Below, piece after piece: positions 58,667 through 64,000 of a DNA stretch of 64,000 nt; the stretch's first letter is position 1; every line of letters begins with the position of its first letter. The translations under genes and the position numbers were made by a program. Under the pieces are notes generated by a model. That model did no database searches and was not told the DNA's origin. It saw nothing but the letters and a program-made list of their open reading frames with translations. Source of the stretch: Chalara sp. BL73 (Eukaryota > Ascomycota > Leotiomycetes > Helotiales); contig CAKJVC010000106.1 in assembly GCA_918026815.1 (NCBI GenBank), forward strand, positions 1-64,000, read 5' to 3'.

Positions 58667-59453
58667 TTACCATTTACGGCGTCGGATGCGCCCTGAGGGT
58701 TTCTTAGCCTCGTCGCGAATTCGAATACGAGAGCTGCGGTGCATATCCGATGTTTGAGTAGGTGGGCTACTCTTTGGAAATGCCAGCGCATCTTCTCTGC
58801 TTTTGCGTATCGTATTTGCCTCATTCTGAAAGATTGGTAGATCTTGTCTGAGATTGCTATCCGACATGTCGCTATATCCCGTGTTTTCGCCTCTCATATC
58901 TGTCACTTCGCTGCCGTTCAAGCTGCCGTCTTCCTCCTTGCTCTCTTTTCCTGGCAGCCGCATAGGTCTCCAAACCTTGAACATCTGATTACCCTGGCTG
59001 GTGCCAAAAATATCTCTTGCATCTACATCGTCTATGTCTCTATTTCATATTAATTCCCATACTGTTCCATCACTTTCACCACCTCGATCTACATTCTGGG
59101 ACAGATGGAATAGATACAAGGGGACAAAAAGTATACTTACTCCTCCTCAATATCCCTACCCAGGATAATTACAGGCACGTACATGATCTCTGCCTTCAGC
59201 CTCGGCTCTTGCTCCGTTTTATGACACAGCTTTTCGTTCTCGTTCTTCAGCCTCGTGCGCACGGTTTCTGTTGTCTGAGCCCGGTCTATTGGTCTCTTCA
59301 CTGTCTTCTTCGTCCTTTTCACTTTGGGATGGTTAGCCGAGAACAGGATATATGAGAGGGCAGTAGATACTCAAGAAGCATTTCCCTTTTAAACCAAGAA
59401 TGCGTAAGGTGGAAGATTGCGGTGAATAGTTGTTTGTAGTCTTTTGGTTCCAT
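58667..59453 (-). CDS. Small hypothetical protein
   Basis: A consistent three-exon model on the minus strand (59453-59371, 59314-59141, 59039-58667) gives 209 residues. Both introns have GT-AG ends, and the first has a CTAAC branch site. The protein starts MEPKDYKQLFTAIF, has a central charged part with EIMYVPVIILGRD, then RDIFGTSQGNQMFKVWRP, and ends in a basic RIRIRDEAKKPSGRIRRRKW. I do not recognise the family. Charge and length suggest a small nuclear protein, which is inference only. Exon 1 is the least certain part. It converges on the Lunapark gene. Confidence 0.45.
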
Positions 59454-60922
59454 GTTGACGCAAGGCTTTGGTCGAAGTGAGAATAGAAGGGGAGGTCGCA
59501 GTTATAATTTATTGTGTCGTTTTTATTGCTTTTACAAATCATAGAAATTGCTTTTCATTGTGTTCACAAAGTATTTGGTTCTCTGTGTGAAAAAGTGAGT
59601 TAGGAGGATTCACGGGCCTTCTAGGGCTGGTCCATGCTTTGTTGGTTCTGTTTAAGTATTGAACAGAGATATTGAATCATGCTATTTCTGTCAAAGGAAA
59701 CGCTTGCTTGTGCAATGATCGAGGGGGTAGATTTAACTATTTCCAAGGCTTTCAATATCAAGGATGGTTGGGGTATTTGATGGGCGCCATATCAGTCCAT
59801 GCAAGGCATACTGTATATATATCTGTATGTATATGTGTGCAATCTTTAAACAAGTTGGATCCATTTATTCCGGAACTCGTTACATAAGAGAGCTAAGATT
59901 CAAAACGCTTTTAAGATTTGTTATTGTTTATCAGTTTGTACGATTATGCGACTGTGCGATTATAGATTTGAAGGACATGAAGGCGAGGTATAAACTCTCA
60001 ATTAGGCTTGCTTTTATAAACAGGCAATTTTTTTCAAACCTGATGTTTACTTTTATTTTATTTTATTATAAGATGTTGTGCAGAAGCCATTTGTTTACAA
60101 ACTAGGTAATAATTATAACTTTCTTAAAAGCTTGCAGTTATACAGTTTGGAAGATTCACAAATCTATTAATAAGAAAAAAGCTCTTGTTGTATCCAGGCA
60201 AAAGAATGAGGCCAAATTTCTTCCATGCATTACTACTAATATATACTACTTGGAGTTCAAACTATAGTATAGAGCACTCAAAGCTTTGGTTTTAACAAAC
60301 AACGTACTAGAACATTGTTTTTATATACGCAAATGGCTTTAAATTGAAAAGGAATAAGAACTGACTTAGCTTTTTTGCTTTTTGATTTAAACCTTAGAAA
60401 ACAAGCATGGAATTGAACGAAGACTTGGATATCAACAAATACCAGGAAACATACTATTCAGTTAACAAGATTCCTTTAGAGCGACTATGCTATATTATGT
60501 CAAGTGAGCGAGAGACTGTACCAGAGAGTTATGTAGAATCACATGTAGATAGTGGCTGGAACCGTTGTCAAGCTGCATGAACGCTGAGAGAGGCCCTTCT
60601 AAATACTGAATATTCCTGTATTATTGGCCCACCTACCCTAAGCCACTCCATTGGAAATACCCATGACTGCAAGATTATTAGGGGTGTAGGATAGTAGTGC
60701 TGTCTACGTTGTACCGCCACCGCTGTCAGAGTGTGAAAGCCTTCTTGGCATCCCGATCACATGACTGTCGGCGGACAGGGGGTGTTCCCCGCCAAGATTA
60801 CACGGTTTGACACAGCATGGACCTACTTCTCTATACGCGATACGCCGGCACATGTCCCAACATCCGAAGTCCTATCACATCGCCATCATTCTGTGTTTCT
60901 CATTCTTGACCAATCGAGAGCG
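59454..60922. other. Intergenic, AT-rich in the middle, promoter of the Zn-cluster gene
   Basis: No recognisable gene. The stretch about 59880-60420 is AT-rich. The last 200 bp before 60923 are GC-richer and presumably hold the promoter of the following regulator gene. A TATATATCTGTATGTATATG stretch near 59815 is a simple AT repeat. Confidence 0.5.
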
Positions 60923-62490
60923 ATGTTGCAGGAGCCGCTACCATATTCACCTCTCCTCTCTCATTCTCCTCCACCTGCAGCCGCCCCATCTCATACATCT
61001 CTGCCTCCAGCATCGGCCTTATCCGAGCCCACTCCACCTAAACGGCCAGCCCCTAAGACCAGGAGGCCGCATAATAAGTCTCGAGCAGGGTGTGGCGAGT
61101 GCAAACGTCGCCATACTAGGGTATGTTACACTAGCAAACTCGGAATGTATCCTAACAATTTCAGTGTGGTGAGCAACGACCTCGATGTGACGGATGTGTG
61201 AGGCGAAGGACTCCATGCGTTTATCCGATTGGTAAACCACGCAATGCATATCAGCCAGTCCCTCAAAGTAATGGCCCAAAAAGTGGCAACTATTCAGCTA
61301 TGTTGCAGGCCCTTCAGAATGGTACCACGTCGATGTCGCCAACAGCTCAAATTGATCTCTCCCCCACGAATCTAGCAACCCATGATGTACTTTCTCCATC
61401 CCCTTGGAAAGCTCGTAATGGCGAAAACTCTCACTCACCATCAACATGTATTTCGACCTCTCTTCCTCTTCAGTTACCCCCATTTGGAGGAGGACGGATT
61501 GGCAGTTTTGACATGGAAGACATGGCTTATTGGCATCAGTTCATCACCCAGACTGCTGAGACCATATCTATGCCATGGAAGGATGAGCTTCCTCGCCTAG
61601 CTTTGACCTGCGACTACTTGATGCACGGTATTCTTGCCACTGGTGCAATACATCTAGCCTTTTTAGACACGTCTCGAAAACAAAAATACGAACTACGTGC
61701 AAATGAGCATACAGATCTAGCATTGAAACCCTTCCAGCTCGCAACATCCAAGATCACATCCCAAAACTGCAATCAAGTTTTTGGCTTTTCAACTCTACTT
61801 ATGGTATTGAATTATGCCTCATATCGCGGTCCAGAGCACCTTCTTCCTTTCTCGGGCTCTGTCGGGTACGGCGGCTTATCAAACTGGATTGTCTGCCTTC
61901 GGGGTTGTACATTAATCTACCAACAAGCCAAGGCACAAATCGCCGCCGGACCCCTAGGTTTCTTAGTTTCGCAGCAAAGCCTTGAAGGGATTGAGAAAGC
62001 TGGAGAAGCAGACCACGAACCCGATGACGCTGAGAAAAGCCTTAATCTGGTCAAAGATCTGCTTAAATCCACAAAAGTCAAGGCACGCATGACTGTAGCT
62101 GAAATTGAGGACTGTACCGATGCAGTCGATCGTCTTCAGAAGCTTCTTATCGCCGCCTCTCAAACCAATGATCTTGTTACCAAAAAAATGATAGCTTCGA
62201 TGTGGCCGTCTATTATTTCGGAAACATTCCTGGAGCTCGTGAGTGAGCAGCAAACTACATCATTGATAATTATGGCTCATTACTGTTTATTGCTTAAACA
62301 GTGCGAAAGTTATTGGTACATGTCTCACCGGGCGCAAGATATGTTTGAGGCTATTCGTGGTAGCCGGCATCGCTCTCAATGGTTCATGCAACCAGAGTTC
62401 TATCCTTATATTGCACATCCATTGAAAATATTCAGCTCTGGTGCCCAAAATGGTATCCAAATGGATTCCTGGATTGGAGCATCCACATAG
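60923..62490 (+). CDS. Zn2Cys6 transcription factor, UPC2-like
   Basis: Two exons (60923-61120 and 61165-62490) give 507 residues. The intron falls inside the zinc cluster; joined, it reads C-x2-C-x6-C-x6-C-x2-C-x6-C with Cys at about residues 57, 60, 67, 74, 77 and 84 (CGECKRRHTR, then CGEQRPRCDGCVRRRTPC), a complete Zn2Cys6 set. The N-terminus is Pro/Ser-rich with a basic RRPHNKSR patch just before the cluster. The C-terminal part matches the UPC2/ECM22 type (WHQFITQTAETISMPWKDEL; ATGAIHLAFLD; LLKQCESYWYMSHRAQDMFE). Yeast members regulate sterol uptake and ergosterol genes, but filamentous fungi have many paralogues, so the target is open. The gene is intact. Confidence 0.9.
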
Positions 62491-64000
62491 GAAGATGAAT
62501 TCTCCTTACCCGTACACAGCTAGTATGTTCATATTTAGTTGGAAACGCTTACCAATGGCAAAAGAAGGATAGCATGTAGTAAGGTTTCCTTACCCGCCTA
62601 AGTCTCCCGCTAAATGGCATTAGAACTTCTTCAGAGTCCTGCTCCATACTAGTTAGCGGGAGCGTGAGAGCATTCTTGCTACCTGTGTTGGGAGCCTTAT
62701 CACTTGCCTCAAAACTCAAATGCGACATTCCCTGTCTCCATAATAAATCCGTACTATGATACCTCTCTCTCACAATGTCTTTATTCTCTCAGAAAATTAT
62801 CCAAGCTACAAGACCACAACACAACACTAACTATCGCCACCCCCAAAATTTTGACATCGACCACTTGGTCCGCGCCGAAACCCTCACAGTGTTGGATGGC
62901 CGAATGAAGTGAAGCCTGGCGACGCTACCTGGCCGACACCAACAGAAACACCAAGAGACAGCCGTATTGTGAATTTCGATACGGATACCTTCTGTAGGAT
63001 AAATATGTGGTGATCGTACAGTACGGATATTTGGTTGTGATACAGTATGAATATGTGGAGGCCACGGAAAATTGATGCAAAACGGATCCATAAGCTAGAA
63101 AAAATTCTATTGAACTTTACAAACGTGCTGAGCCCGTCTACTATACCCATCTGGGCGTCAAGATTCTGTATTCTCGTTTGGGCTTGACCGAGCTCACTTT
63201 GTCATCAACCAGGATAAAATAACTAGTGACGGTGTGGAAGAAGACTCATCGACAGCCGCGCCGTTACATAAACAGTGTAGACAAGTCGAAAAAGATCTAC
63301 GGACATGGTTTCTGAAAAACCAATAAATTGAGGTTGAGGGAGGATGAGTCCGATGTCAAGCTTAAGCTGCACCCAAATTACGACCCTAAATCAAATTAGT
63401 AGCTCTTCTATGAGGAATACGAAGCATCTGGAACGATATGAATTACAAGGCCAGAGCATATGTACAGCCAACCCGGAGCGGATACACCATTATGGTCATA
63501 GATTGGGCCAAAACATTATCCTGTAGATTCCAAAAGTACGAACCATGAATACTGGTAGGCTCTAACTGGAGGACCCCGGTGTGATGGAGGAAATATACAA
63601 ACACTGCGTATTAGCTCTGTTGCTGCCTTCTAGCAGGCGGAGTCTCTTCTATCCTTTAGGCGTTCCTACATCCACCTTCGTCCAAGTTCAAACCGTCAGC
63701 TTACGCACATGCCGCATTATACTTTGCAGCTAGATATAGATCGCCCCGTAGGATGAGATTATATTTCTACAAGCGTAATGCTAGAAACTTTTCGCGCATT
63801 CTTTCATCACCGCGTAAGCAAACAACTACATATTACGAGGTTACCATCATAAATGCACTATGTTAACAATGGAAGAGTATCCAAAAAATCTTGCGTGACA
63901 TCTCCCTTACTCAACATGGTATAGTGTAGATAAGATTTATGTTATTGCTCCCACTATTAGAGTACGTTGCGGCACCTACTACTCAGAGTCATTACAGCCC
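62491..64000. other. Terminal intergenic region, no recognisable gene
   Basis: Only short frames occur on both strands, none with a family signature. Near 63015-63055 there are two loose copies of a TACAGTACGGATAT / TACAGTATGAATAT word. No RNA gene or transposon end is recognised. Confidence 0.45.

Overview
This is nuclear DNA of a filamentous ascomycete. Genes carry short GT-AG introns (about 50-100 nt), and fungus-typical families are present: HET, 2EXR, Zn2Cys6, a fungal P450, an IMH1-type golgin and Lunapark. Protein style and gene content suggest Leotiomycetes/Helotiales, but that placement is inference from recognition only. Gene-dense housekeeping blocks alternate with transposon-rich, decaying accessory blocks.

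1-11.5 kb is transposon territory. A decayed Ty3/gypsy LTR retrotransposon lies on the minus strand (gag, protease, RT/RNase H, integrase); its candidate 5' LTR ends at 9241 and its 3' end is not identifiable here. The LTR abuts a very AT-rich island (9242-11500). That island opens with the C-terminal part of a chromovirus integrase plus chromodomain on the plus strand, so heavily G-to-A mutated that tryptophan codons have become TAA. A second decayed frame, several small hairpins and a GC-normal islet follow. The island stops at a truncated MFS drug-transporter pseudogene.

11.5-29 kb is sparse. It holds an APC-family amino acid/choline/GABA permease, a class I glutamine amidotransferase, a large stretch without a recognisable gene, a disordered fungal protein behind an AGGGG array, a dead MFS transporter followed by a dead Zn-cluster regulator, and an intact monocarboxylate-type MFS transporter.

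29-46 kb is bounded by conserved genes: EMC1 on the left, RNA 3'-phosphate cyclase and a tRNA t6A dehydratase on the right. Between EMC1 and the cyclase lies an allorecognition-type island: one intact HET gene, two HET pseudogenes in opposite orientations, and a 2EXR-domain gene.

46-64 kb holds an intact P450, then adjacent SDR and MDR pseudogenes (a possible dying metabolic cluster), an uncharacterised membrane protein with a likely frameshift, a divergent pair (GRIP golgin and Lunapark) sharing a 461-bp promoter region, a small hypothetical gene, and a UPC2-like Zn2Cys6 regulator. The last 1.5 kb has no recognisable gene.

The main themes are membrane trafficking and ER biology (EMC1, golgin, Lunapark), RNA processing (RtcA-like, Tcd-like), and accessory DNA being eroded by transposition and C-to-T type mutation. 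Exon coordinates were derived by hand from splice signals and reading-frame continuity.
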